The notes below the pieces were generated by a model that saw nothing but the letters and a program-made list of their open reading frames with translations, was not told where the DNA came from and searched no databases. From Gnetum montanum (lineage: Eukaryota > Streptophyta > Gnetopsida > Gnetales > Gnetaceae), in assembly GCA_015680685.1 (NCBI GenBank), contig MNCI01001868.1:381036-445035 (forward strand): 64,000 nt of DNA, given 5' to 3'. Position numbers and translations under genes: made by a program. Shown piece by piece: positions 1 to 9,360 of this stretch. Each line of letters begins with the position of its first letter. Positions within the stretch are counted from its first letter, which is position 1.

Positions 1-85
1 AAACATAAAAATAAAACACCATAAAACAACAACTCACAAAGCAACGCAATAAAATAAAAGAAAACATACTGTGTTCCCTATCCCC

Positions 86-321
86 TTATGGATTTGGAGG
101 GTCACCAAGGTCCAACCTTCCCTTGAGGAAGCTACTGAACATTTCATCAACACCACTCTGGTCATCGACCAATTCAGTCTCCTTGGTGTCTTCCCGTAGC
201 TCCTCCGTTTCTTCTGCCTGGTCCTTGTCAGCCTCCTCCTCATCGGTCACTAACTCCGTTGTAGCTTCCTCCTCTTCAATGATTGTCTCTAATTCCTGCC
301 TCCTCACTTCTCGAGTCAGGT
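86..321 (-). CDS. Gene L exon 5 (acidic C-terminus and stop)
   Basis: The acceptor CCACTGATGCCTTCAG contains a branch-point-like CTGAT. The exon joins exon 4 in phase, giving MAIR-D-LTREVRRQELE. It encodes 77 residues dominated by Glu and Asp (EEEEATTELVTDEEE) and ends GDPPNP at a TAA (86-88). The acidic tail is low-complexity and gives no functional clue. Confidence 0.6.
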
Positions 322-409
322 CTGAAGGCATCAGTGGCATGTAAGCAGTCAAAAAAAATTATGAATAGGAAGAAAATGAGAAATTAATAAGTATACTGAT
401 TTTACTTAC

Positions 410-1458
410 CTCGTATAGCCATCTTGAACCATATGCGCTTCACTCGTGGCTCGTCCACATTTGAGGCCTCCTCGGTTGAATGTTCATGCTTTGTTAGCTT
501 TGACTTAGCCTTACCAATGGTCTCTTTGATGATCCGTTCTGCTCTCCTTGCAGTATAAGGCATGTCGTCTGGTTCCAATCTCACACTGTCATGTGTGTGG
601 ATTGAGGTACCAGATGACCCCCCCCTGTCGTGATAGATACAGATTCATCAATTCCCTCGGGCGCATCTTGGGACTCAGCTGTTTCAAACAAATGGTTGAT
701 CCACGAGCGGGATAATTGACCTTGATCTCGTAGAACATACTTATTGTCTGCACGAACCACTAGAAACTCGGCTAAGCGGCGAAGATAACCGGCAAAGAAT
801 GCAAAGGTAAAGTGAGACTGCGCCTCGACATTTGAGCGCAATCGCACTATCTCCTTATGAAGGCCCGACAACAAAAATTGGGCCCAGTTATAACGCATTC
901 CAGTTTCTAGGATAGTTCGCATAATACGCACAACTTCAACACCAAGACTCCTCACTTGGGAAAGGGATTTAGGGAATACCCATGCCCTAAACAGGGGATA
1001 TAATTTATTAACTTCCTCAACTTTTGACTTCCCCTGCATAGGGAATCCCTTAGCATCCTTGGTAATGACCAACCAGTCCTCTAACTCACATACGGTATGA
1101 AGCTCTTTATGAGCCCTATCCAAAACTATATTTATACCATCTGCCGATACACCAAATAGGTTCGAAAAGAATTCAGGTGACAGATGGAAAACTATCTTAA
1201 CACCCTTAATCCGAGTGCTATAGTAGGAGACAGATTTGTCGAACGAATCAACAATTTTGATCATTTCGGCTATAGACAGATCAGGGCTAGGAGTTGTAAA
1301 GAGCTCTATAAGGTCGGCGTCATTTAAACAACGGATGATGGACGGCGGGGCATGAGTGCGCAACCATTTCTGAGCCTTACTGATTTCCCCGAACTTCATC
1401 AAGAGGGTACTCTCGGTTCGTCTGGTTGTGACAGGGTCTCCGCCAAGAGGGACATCAA
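410..1458 (-). CDS. Gene L exon 4 (main exon)
   Basis: This is the longest exon, about 350 codons, following acceptor TTGTATCTACAG. It opens DVPLGGDPVTTRRTE and continues LMKFGEISKAQKWLRTHAPP, then a mixed helical region (GVKIVFHLSPEFFSNLFGVS) and AQFLLSGLHKEIVRL. An 8-base G run on the coding strand (618-625) breaks the frame; nine would restore it, so this may be a sequencing error rather than a mutation. After the run the frame continues SSGTSIHTHDSVRLEPDDMP to donor CGAG/GTAAGT. Confidence 0.6.
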
Positions 1459-1547
1459 CTGTAGATACAATTCGAAATCATTACATCAGTATAACCCTCG
1501 GCAGTCGAACAAACATGTTAATACATCTAGAGAATATTGTCTCTTAC

Positions 1548-1797
1548 CTTTAGTGCTGGACTTAGAGGCGCTACCCAAGTCAGAGTCATAAGGAAAAATT
1601 GGTCCCTTAGGCGACCAATCTCCATGTAACCATCCACGAGTTGTGCATTGGGTGAACGCTCTAGAAAATCGTTTATGAAAATGCACAATATCATCCTTGG
1701 TTTGAGCTAACACAGCTCCACGAAGGGTGGGACCCACCATAAAGGTTTCCAGAGCGGTATCATCATCATGTATGTGCCATCTTGGGTAACTTGGGGC
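1548..1797 (-). CDS. Gene L exon 3
   Basis: The acceptor TTCTTTTGCAG and donor AAAG/GTAAGA bound a 250-nt exon that is open in phase 0 and ends in phase 1. It encodes APSYPRWHIHDDDTALETF and ends DLGSASKSSTK. The introns on either side are 76 and 89 bp, a usual size for plants. No lesion is visible in this exon. Confidence 0.65.
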
Positions 1798-1873
1798 CTG
1801 CAAAAGAACAGTTTTCAAAACAGAAGCAAACGCCAAACCATAAGACCAAAAACGACAAGCTAAACAATATTAC

Positions 1874-2406
1874 CTCTCTACCCGGTATACTGTGCCAGGA
1901 GGGTTCTAAAACAAGGTGTGCGTGCGTGCAGCCAGAAATAAGGTGTTGTTCAGATAATCATGTCCTCGTGGCAATAGGTCCCACACGCGCGTTAACGGGT
2001 GAGTAGATCTTGGCCCACCAGAGGGACCGCCCTCGATCATAAGCGGACCCTTGTCAATGTCTTCCATGAAGACCGTGATGCCCTCTGAAGCTCCCGGCAA
2101 CATGGCCTCAAGCACGCTTCGTGCCACTTGTTCACTTAGATGTGACTAGACCACCTCTTTAAACCTGTCCAAGATGAAGGCAAGGAATTCGCACACCCCT
2201 TCCCTAAACCAGACCCCATTGTTGTCAACAGTCAGATCCGGGGTAGGTTCATCAGCCTCAATGGGGCCAAACCACGTCAATACTCCAACTAGCTCAACCA
2301 CCAGGAGAAAAGGTTCAGTATCCTTGCAAATAACTGAAATGCCATGGTAGATCAGCCATATATGAAAAGGAGATGAAACAACAAACTTCCATGTTATAGG
2401 CCAACA
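1874..2406 (-). CDS. Gene L exon 2
   Basis: The exon runs from acceptor TTTTTCTAAG at 2407 to donor GAG/GTAATA at 1873. It encodes CWPITWKFVVSSPFHIWLIY and onward, a hydrophobic, aromatic-rich stretch, then SVLEAMLPGASEGITVF. One TAG lies at 2146-2148 in the context EVV-stop-SHLSEQ, consistent with CAG to TAG. A 2-bp excess in the GCACGCACGCACACC repeat (1915-1929) shifts the last 15 or so residues. Without it the exon is 531 nt and ends in phase 0, matching exon 3. Confidence 0.55.
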
Positions 2407-2430
2407 CTTAGAAAAATTACAAACCGTTAC

Positions 2431-2800
2431 CGCTCAGCATATACGCTACAAAAATCGTCAGCGTATACGCTATGAAAACCGTTTACAGTCAGCGTATACG
2501 CCGTGGAAAACAGTTAGCATATACACCATGGAAAATAGTCAGCGTACACACTGCGTAAACAGTCAGCGTATACACTATGAAAATCGTTTACGCTACATAC
2601 TGATAAAATAGTCTAAGCTGCACATTGTTAAAACCCTCTACGCTACACACTGTTCAAGCTTTCTACGTTGTACACTAAGAAAATCTTCTACGCTCAGCGT
2701 ACAGGCCCTCTACGCTAACTATCTACGCTGGGCGTATACGCCAAAACCCTCTACACTAGGTGTATATATTGAAACTCTCTATGCTACGAAGATTATCTAC
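2431..2800. repeat. Left array of TACGCT/GCGTATACGC units
   Basis: Degenerate units built on CAGCGTATACGCT or CTACGCT are spaced by short A-rich or CCCTCTA linkers. Perfect GCGTATACGC palindromes occur at 2461, 2492 and 2732. On the gene L model the array would sit in intron 1. The same motif family recurs at 8840-9262. Confidence 0.8.
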
Positions 2801-2851
2801 GCCAAAATAACATGTACATATGAAAATAACTAATAGAGGCAGGATTAGGGC

Positions 2852-2986
2852 CTATCTCTGTGATGATCCAGGCCATGATGGAACCCTCGGCCTGGGCAGG
2901 CACTGTAGCATGGCCTCGCTCTCCTCCGCGAAAGTTAGATCAGGCCCCTTTCTCCCCTGGCCTTCCACCTCCTTGCCCTTGCCCAT
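2852..2986 (-). CDS. Gene L exon 1 (probable N-terminus)
   Basis: The open frame starts at Met 2986 (MGKGKEVEGQGRKG) and runs about 45 residues, rich in Gly, Lys and Glu. An upstream in-frame ATG at 3056-3058 would add 24 residues encoded by the TACGCT-rich repeat, which is less likely to be real. No strong donor is visible at the 3' end, and the frame stops just after WPGSSQR. The exon is placed here because it follows a good TATA box and points the same way as exons 2-5. Confidence 0.4.
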   Translation of the reverse strand: MGKGKEVEGQGRKGPDLTFAEESEAMLQCLPRPRVPSWPGSSQR

Positions 2987-3009
2987 TTCAACATCCTCTA
3001 TGCTGGGAT

Positions 3010-3240
3010 TGACAGGTTTACGCTGAGGATCAAAACCGCTCACGCCTACACTGAGCATCTACACCGGGGTCTGAGTCTCTACGTCGACGCTTTAAGCCTC
3101 TATGCTCACGCTGAGCCTTTACACAGGAGTTGGAGGTTTACGCTGGGGTTTGGTCGTTTACGCTTATGCTCAGGGTTTCATCGTCTATGCTTACGCTCAA
3201 GGTTTATGCTTACGCTCTATGTCTACACTCACTGCAAATT
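3010..3240. repeat. TACGCT-rich degenerate tandem repeat
   Basis: TTTACGCT, TCTACGCT and related 8-12 bp variants alternate with GAGCAT and CTGAG, for example TTTACGCTTATGCTCAGG. This is the same motif family as the array at 2431-2800. It would form the 5' leader of gene L. Confidence 0.65.
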
Positions 3241-3269
3241 CACGGTGTTTACAAATGACACCCCTGCCC

Positions 3270-3277
3270 TTTATATA
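3270..3277 (-). promoter_or_regulatory. TATA box of gene L
   Basis: The minus strand reads GCGCTATATAAAGGGCAG, a strong plant TATA motif about 290 bp upstream of the exon 1 Met. The intervening leader is made of TACGCT-type repeats. The TATA box points away from T1 pol. Confidence 0.5.
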
Positions 3278-3286
3278 GCGCTGAGC

Positions 3287-3316
3287 GCCACCGCCACCGC
3301 TGCCACCGCCGCCACC
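3287..3316. repeat. (CCACCG)n microsatellite
   Basis: An imperfect GCCACCGCC repeat lies just upstream of the gene L TATA box. It is a GC-rich island next to AT-rich sequence at 3325-3410. Confidence 0.7.
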
Positions 3317-3486
3317 TTGCACTTTGCTTCTTTTTATTTTTTTTATTATTTTAATTAAAATTTGTTCACAAACACAAAATATATATATATTTTAAAAAAA
3401 CAAATATTACTACATCCCGGTTTCCCTGTAAACCAACTTCAGATGTCCACACCGAACATTCTCGCGCAAACTCTCCTGTGTACATT

Positions 3487-3675
3487 ATACGGCCCGGTAT
3501 GGCCTTAAACTGCCATGGCGGCCCGGTAAGGCCTTAAACTGCTACCTACGGATCACATTCGGCCCAGTAAGGCCTTAAATTGCCGCATCTAGACTAACAT
3601 GGCTTTAAACTACCACCCATGGACCGGTAAGGCCTTAAACTGCCATGCGTCCTGGTATGACGATAAACCACCACC
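3487..3675. repeat. Tandem repeat left of T1 pol, GGTAAGGCCTTAAACTGCC unit
   Basis: About six degenerate units of 25-40 bp share the core CCGGTAAGGCCTTAAACTGC. The last unit (TCCTGGTATGACGATAAACC) links this block to the repeat at 7262-7660 on the other side of pol. Confidence 0.75.
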
Positions 3676-3925
3676 ATGCATGTACACACGGCTTATGCTG
3701 CCAAAGAACATCGAAGAATACCTATTAGCTCATTCTGCTCTCTGTTTATTGGCAGGAGCAAGCCCGATGGATTGTCAGCATTTATCCGCACCGTTAATCA
3801 TTGATGGGCTGTATGGGAAGATCGCGAGAAACATCGACATAAATCTCATCCACTTAAGTTTATCAACTGATGATGCAGTCATAGCCTCAACACAACAAAC
3901 GCTAGATAACTATGAAGGTATGTAA
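3599..3925 (+). pseudogene. T1 pol, segment upstream of RT
   Basis: The reading frame here is continuous with RT. It contains IEEYLLAHSALCLLAG and then TDDAVIASTQQTLDNYEGM before a TAA at 3923-3925. It probably corresponds to the protease-to-RT linker of Tat polyproteins. No aspartic protease DSG/DTG motif is visible, so protease appears lost or lies in deleted sequence. Confidence 0.5.
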
Positions 3926-3967
3926 AAACCCCTTGACATAGAAGCCGAAAACATCACCGAAGACCCG

Positions 3968-5344
3968 TTGACCGAAACCCACATCGCCATGCCCGATGGA
4001 GAAATTAAAATATTAAAACTAAGTACATTACTGCAACCTCAACTAACCAAAGACATAGAGGATGTGCTTAGGGACAACATAAAAGCATTCGCGTGGTCAT
4101 ACACGGACATGCCCGGATTGGATCCTCGAATCGTCCAGCATAACATCATCCTTGATCCAAAATTGGGACCCGTAAAACAAAAGGCACGAAAGGTTAAACC
4201 TGAGGTGGCATTGGCAGTTCGCAATGAGATCACCAAACTTTATCAGGCTGGTTTCATTTGGGCTGTCGATTACGTCGATTGGGTATCCAACATGGTCATT
4301 GTCTCGAAAAAGAACGGAAGTATTCGCTTATGCATTGAATTTCGGGATCTAAACGTTGCAACCATAAAAGATGATTTTCCCCTACCTAGCATCGATCAAC
4401 TTGTCGACTCGACCGCTGGGCATGCCCTATTATCTTTTATGGATGGTTTCTTAGGATACAACCAAATACGCATTAACCCGGAGCATCAGCTCTAGACTAC
4501 TTTTATGACACCATGGGGAACCTTTTGTTATACAATGATTCCCTTCAATCTCAAGAACGCTGGGGCCACATATCAAAGGGCAATGACATTCATTTTTAGC
4601 GACTACATGCTACACTCGCTCAACAATTACATGGATGATATCATGGTCAAATCGAAGACATCAGAACAACATGTACAAGATCTTGACCTAGTACTAAAGC
4701 GTTGTTTAAAATATGAACTGAGACTTAACCCAAAGAAATGCGTCTTTGGTGTCAAAACTGGCAAAATGCTTGGAGTCATAGCCTCGGAAGCAGGGATACG
4801 AGTAGACCCTGATAAAGTTAAATCCATAATAAACTTAAAACCACCTGGCAACCTTACTGAACTTCGAGGTCTACAAGGTAGATTACAATTCATCAGACAT
4901 TTCATAGAAAAACTAACAGATAAGTTAAAACCTATGAACCACTTGCTACGCAAGAACGTCCATTTTGAATGGATTCCATTGTGCCAAGAAGCATTCGACC
5001 ATATTAAAATGACACTTGTTCGACTACCCACCGTTTATCCACCCCAGAATGATAGACCATTTTACATCTACCTCGCCACTTCAGATTCGTCAATTGCATC
5101 TATGTTTTGCCAGAAACAAGATGATGGAACTAAAGTCCCTGTCTATTACTTAAGCCATGCATTAGTTGCCCATGAGAAAAGGTATAATGAGGTGGAGAGG
5201 TCGTGTTTAGCCCTGGTATTTTCTCTAAAGAAATGGTGACATTACCTCTTCCGTAATCAAGTTAACATAATCTGCAAGGATAATGTGCTTAGAGCCATCA
5301 CCGGAAACATTTACAAGACAAGTTGAATAGCTCGTTGGAAAGCC
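3968..5344 (+). pseudogene. T1 reverse transcriptase and first RNase H
   Basis: RT converts the element RNA to cDNA in cytoplasmic particles. Visible blocks are AFAWSYTDMPGLDP, the primer-grip region DWVSNMVIVSKKNG, FPLPSIDQLVD, SFMDGFLGYNQI, and the catalytic YMDD at 4628-4639. These are followed by KKCVFGV, LRGLQGRLQFIRHFI and the RNase H start YYLSHALVAHEKRYNEVE. In-frame stops lie at 4493 (TAG), 5237 (TGA after KKW) and 5324 (TGA). Element G has Arg at the second of these, so that one fits CGA to TGA. There is no frameshift, and the catalytic Asp pair is intact. Confidence 0.85.
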
Positions 5345-6100
5345 ATGATAGCCGAGTTTGACCTACATTACATAGCACAATCATCAGTTAAGGGTCAAGC
5401 CATAGCAAATCACATGACCACGTCACCAACACACGATCAAGCAACGATAGAGCCAGAATTCCTAGATGAAAATGTAAATGCAATAGACATAGTACCCAAG
5501 GACTACGACGCCATTCTAAACTTTGATGGAGCATCCACCTCTCGAGGGGGAAGTGTTGCCGCTGTCATCACCTATCCATCCAGGGAGATCAGACCCTTTG
5601 CTTATCATTTCAACTTTCACTATACCAACAACATAGCAGAGTACGAAGGTCTCCTTAGAGGTCTCGTGGCAGCACTGGCTTCAGACATCACACGACTGGT
5701 GGTAAGAGGAGACTCACAACTGGTCTTAAACCAAGTCATAGATATCTATACATGCAAAGCACAACACTTACAACCATACTGTGACTTAGCCAAACATCTA
5801 ATGAAACAATTCGAAAACATAGATGTGCAACATGTCTCCAGAAACAACAATACCATCGCAGACGCACTGGCAACATTAGCGTTAAACATATCCCCTGACA
5901 TGTTCCACACGTTGCCAAGCTCCATAATTAGTTGTGCCAAACTAATAACTGATACTCTTGACACGTTGCCAATAGCATCCGTTAGCACAATACACGTGAT
6001 AGAATGGTATGACGACATAAAAGAGTACCTTCTACGTGGTGAAACACCGCAACACTTAACGAACGCACAAAAAGACACGATACGAAAACGTTCTAAGTAA
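5345..6100 (+). pseudogene. T1 second RNase H (archaeal type) and linker
   Basis: The block contains ILNFDGASTSRGGSVAA, TNNIAEYEGLLRGL, RLVVRGDSQLVLNQV and NNTIADALATLAL. These carry the four acidic residues (D, E, D, D) of the RNase H fold. This extra domain, in addition to the RT-linked RNase H, marks the Tat/Ogre lineage. The four acidic positions are all retained. The frame ends in two consecutive TAA codons (6098-6103) inside a linker that runs into integrase. Confidence 0.85.
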
Positions 6101-6121
6101 TAAGCACTGGTAGGGGACACA

Positions 6122-7243
6122 TTGTGTTGTCGATCCTACGAGGGCATACTGTTAACATGCGTTAGTAGCATTGATGCCCAAACCATCGTTGAGCAAGTAC
6201 ATGATGGACTATGTGGAGGACATATAGCACCTAAAGCAATGGCAACAAAGATAAGACGCTTAGGCTATTATTGGCCACACATGGAGTATGATTGTCTCTC
6301 CAAATCTAAAACATGCAGTACCTGTCAAAGGCACAGTAATCTAATCCATGTCCCACCAAATGAGTTGCATACAGCGCAAATCACATGGCCCTTTCAAAAA
6401 TGGGGGTTGGACCTTATCGGACCAATAACACCCTCATCTTCGGTAGGGCACAGTTTCATCATAACCGCGACAGAGTATTTCACGAAGTGGGTAGAAGCTG
6501 TTCCCCTTTGAAAAACCACATCTAAACACGTGTGCAACTTCATTCTTGAAAACATCGTGACCCGTTTTGGCATCCCCATGACCATCATCACTGATAACGG
6601 GCCACAATTTAGCAGTGCTGAAACCAAAACCTTCTGTGAAATTCTGGAGATCAAAAACTCATTTTCATCCCCCTACTACCCTCAGAGCAATGGGTAAGCA
6701 GAGGCCACAAACAAAACCATCATTACAATACTTAAAAAGATGCTTACCCAAAGTAAGAGAAGATGGCACGAACAGCTGGTATATGCACTGTGGGCATATC
6801 GCACGACGCATCGAACTTCAACAGGTAAAACGCCATATAGCCTTGTTTACGGTTTAGAAGCTGTTTTACCCTTGGAATTACAAGTACCATCTTTAAGGAT
6901 CACACTCTCTGGACTCCTGGACGAAGAGCAAAATAATGATCTACGCATCATTGACTTGGATTCGGTGGAGGAGGAACGCATACGTGCACTCGATCAGATT
7001 GAATGGTACCAAAAACAACAATGACAGTGCCATCGGCACGACATTCATAAGCGCCCCATCAAAGAAGGTGACCTTGTTCTTAAGGCTGTTCGGGAACACC
7101 CGGACAAATTCTCAGCCAACTGGGAAGGCCCCTACTTGGTCACCAAAGCATATGACAACGGAGCATTCACGTTAGCTGATATGGAAGGGCATGAGCTTGC
7201 AAATCCTACTAATCACTTATTCTTGAAACCATTCTATATTTGA
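6122..7243 (+). pseudogene. T1 integrase and pol C-terminus
   Basis: Integrase inserts the cDNA into chromosomes. The HHCC zinc module is visible (VHDGLCGGH and CSTCQRH). It is followed by the DDE core: Asp in WGLDLIGPIT, Asp in IITDNGPQF (6593), and Glu in AEATNKT. The C-terminus has LWAYRTTHRTSTGKTPY, then GDLVLKAV and NHLFLKPFYI, with a natural TGA at 7241-7243. Stops at 6509 (TGA), 6695 (TAA, just before the catalytic Glu) and 7022 (TGA) break it. The frame never shifts. Confidence 0.85.
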
Positions 7244-7261
7244 GTACAAGCTCAGGTACGT

Positions 7262-7660
7262 GTGAGTCCTGGAATCATGACTATAAACTGATACCACAAC
7301 TCGTCCTGGAATCACAACTATAAACTGATACCACAGCTCGTCCTGGAATCATGACGGTAAACTAATACCATAGAACAGTCCTAGAATCATGACTTAAAAT
7401 TGATACCACACAGTGTCTGCAATGACAATAAACTAGCACCCGTCCAGTATGACAGTAAACTGCCACAGTCCCACTTGCCGGAGTCTGCTAAGACTATAAA
7501 TTGGTTTTGCCTCTTCACGGTCCACCAAGACTAGAAACTGGCAATGTACTGTCCGCCACGACGCTAAATGGGCAATGTCCAATGGGTCATGACATACAAA
7601 TAACCCATGATAGTCTGCTAAGACTATAAACTGGCAAGTTTGTCTCTGATTCTTCAATCC
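7262..7660. repeat. Tandem repeat right of T1 pol, about 37-bp units
   Basis: About eleven degenerate units have the consensus GTCCTGGAATCATGACTATA, then AACTGATACCAC. The first three are close to identical and later ones diverge (GTCTGCTAAGACTATAAACT). They begin about 20 bp after the pol stop. The block shares the TATGAC..TAAACTGCC core with the repeat at 3487-3675. Confidence 0.8.
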
Positions 7661-8568
7661 ATGGCTGCATTCAAACTTCATCAGAATCGCTGCACCGCTC
7701 GCCATCAGCCGATCCTACCAACATTGCCGCCATTCATATATAGTGCTTGAACTCTCATTCGATGCCTTCATGTCATCAGTAGCTGTTTTAAGTCTAAGAT
7801 TGCTTATTCACTCATGGTTTTCTTATCTTTTTGGAGTTGTGTTTGCAGGATGACACTCAGAGTTGTTCGTACAAGAATGCACTTCATCATAAGCAGTAAG
7901 GTGAGACATTGTTTGCAGCGCATGTGACAAGACTAAATCAAACCATTCACTAGTACATCCCCTATTTTATATCCTACCTATCCCTCAACACCTTACACTC
8001 GGCTACACCCCGAACACATCCGGTACAGCCCGAAGCATCGAACATACCGTTGCATATCGCATCACTCCTAAGCGGTTGCAACCCACAACATGGCATTTGA
8101 GCATAAAAAAAAGCATTGTCACTTCCCACATAAAACACAAGATGGGATAACAATGGTCTCGAAAGCAAACGCTCATGTCTAAAACAATCAAGAAACATCT
8201 CGTTGCATGGATTTGGCTCTCCGCCAACAGGTTCCGCCTTAAACATTAAACAAGGATCCTATTCCTCCAAAGAATGCAACACATCATCATGTGGCTTTGG
8301 TTTTGCCAACAAGTCCTCTCGGACGCTAACCAAGAGTCTTGTTCCGCCAAAGAATGCACATCTCATATCTTGATTCCGAGTCTGCTAAATAGTAGCTATT
8401 GACAAGGATCATCATGACCCGTATACATAGCCTTGATTCCTCCCGAATCCCCACAGTTTTCCTTTCCCTATCAAATACAAATTCCATTTCCCACAATCCC
8501 ATGTACTACTAAACATGGTGCGATGATGTCTAGTCAGGTGGCCAAGGACAAAGCCTCTATTGAGTTGC
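7661..8568. other. T1 3' non-coding region, no gene seen
   Basis: There is no convincing coding frame. Degenerate pieces of repeat recur (for example GAGTCTGCTAAATAG at 8380, and two copies of CCAAAGAATGCA near 8266 and 8347). It is likely untranslated 3' sequence of T1. Confidence 0.4.
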
Positions 8569-8653
8569 TTGTGGTGTTTTTCACTTCTTTGTTGACGCTT
8601 CTTGGGTCGATTCCTCCAAGCGTCAACAAAGAAGGGCTAATGAAACACCACAA
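8569..8653. repeat. Long imperfect hairpin
   Basis: Inner arms TTCTTTGTTGACGCTT (8585-8600) and AAGCGTCAACAAAGAA (8618-8633) pair perfectly over 16 bp around a 17-nt loop. Outer arms TTGTGGTGTTT (8569-8579) and AAACACCACAA (8643-8653) add 11 bp beyond a small internal loop. Confidence 0.85.
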
Positions 8654-8839
8654 AATTCTGAGCTTAGTACATTTCCAACAAGCATCGAGCTTAAGGGCCC
8701 ACCGACAGCTTTAAGTAGAGTCGAACTTGACGACGAGTAGTTCCTTGGGACCCACCGATGACCACGGCAACATCTGCTATCAGAAATGGTAGCTTCGGAG
8801 TGCACCATACTTAGTTTTTTGCTAAATAATGTGTTTCTA

Positions 8840-9262
8840 GCGTATACGCCCAAGTTCACATTCTCAGTGTATACGCCCAACGTATATGCTCAAGTCCAAC
8901 ATTCACAGCGTATACGCCCAGCGTATACGCCCAGCGTATACGCCCAGCATTCACAACGCATACGCCCAGCGTATACGCCCGACATGCAAACCCCGAAGAC
9001 GGCAAAGAAACAACATTTCAGAGAAAGATTTGATGCAAGGCATCAATTCACGAGAACAGAGTAATCATTAGATGTAGACATCAGGAATCCTGGAGTCTAT
9101 ACGCTGAGGATATGCATCCTGCATGCCCAGCGTGTACGCCCAGAAGACACAGCGTATACGCCCAATAGACACAACGTATACACCCATCGTATACGCCCAA
9201 GATCGCATCCACAGCAGATACAGTGTATACGCCCAGCATTAACTGTGTATACGCCCAGTGTA
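8840..9262. repeat. Right array of GCGTATACGCCCA units
   Basis: At least six perfect GCGTATACGC palindromes occur (8840, 8908, 8921, 8934, 8969, 9152), with about ten one- or two-mismatch variants. Three are in tandem at exactly 13-bp spacing. The array lies about 100-500 bp upstream of a TATA box, as a U3 enhancer would. Confidence 0.85.
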
Positions 9263-9352
9263 TGTAACATGTTGTACACTTGTAAATTTTATTCTTTCAC
9301 ACCCGATCGATGCGTCACGTGTCACCCAACCCGAGTCTAAAATCTAAACCTG

Positions 9353-9360
9353 TATAAAAG
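9353..9360 (+). promoter_or_regulatory. TATA box, probable LTR promoter of the T1 family
   Basis: The sequence CTGTATAAAAGCCCTAAG lies downstream of the GTATAC array and is followed by a purine-rich leader (GAGAAAGGGGGGGAA). The arrangement matches a U3/R border in a plant LTR. Confidence 0.55.

Larger units (their letters stand above)
86..3058 (-). pseudogene. Gene L: five-exon gene of unknown function, lightly damaged
   Basis: I do not recognise this protein. The model rests on splice signals and phase. Donors read AGAG/GTAATA, AAAG/GTAAGA and CGAG/GTAAGT; acceptors read TTTTCTAAG, TTCTTTTGCAG, TTGTATCTACAG and GATGCCTTCAG. Exons 2-5 join in phase once three small lesions are allowed for: a TAG at 2146-2148, a 2-bp surplus in a CA/CG repeat at 1915-1929, and a missing base in a C8 run at 618-625. 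The protein would be roughly 730 residues: a charged N-terminus, a Trp/Phe-rich middle (WPITWKFVVSSPFHIW), a long helical-looking region and an acidic C-terminus. It lies antisense to and just left of Tat element T1. It could be an antisense gene of the retroelement family or a host gene. The join of exon 1 to exon 2 is uncertain. Confidence 0.6.

Noticed and set aside
2820-3026. Plus-strand frame opposite gene L exon 1
   Set aside because: It overlaps the better-supported minus-strand frame and has no homology or promoter of its own.
8840-9262. Regularly spaced repeats resembling a CRISPR array
   Set aside because: The units are short, degenerate and often abut with no unique spacers, and the context is plant retrotransposon DNA.
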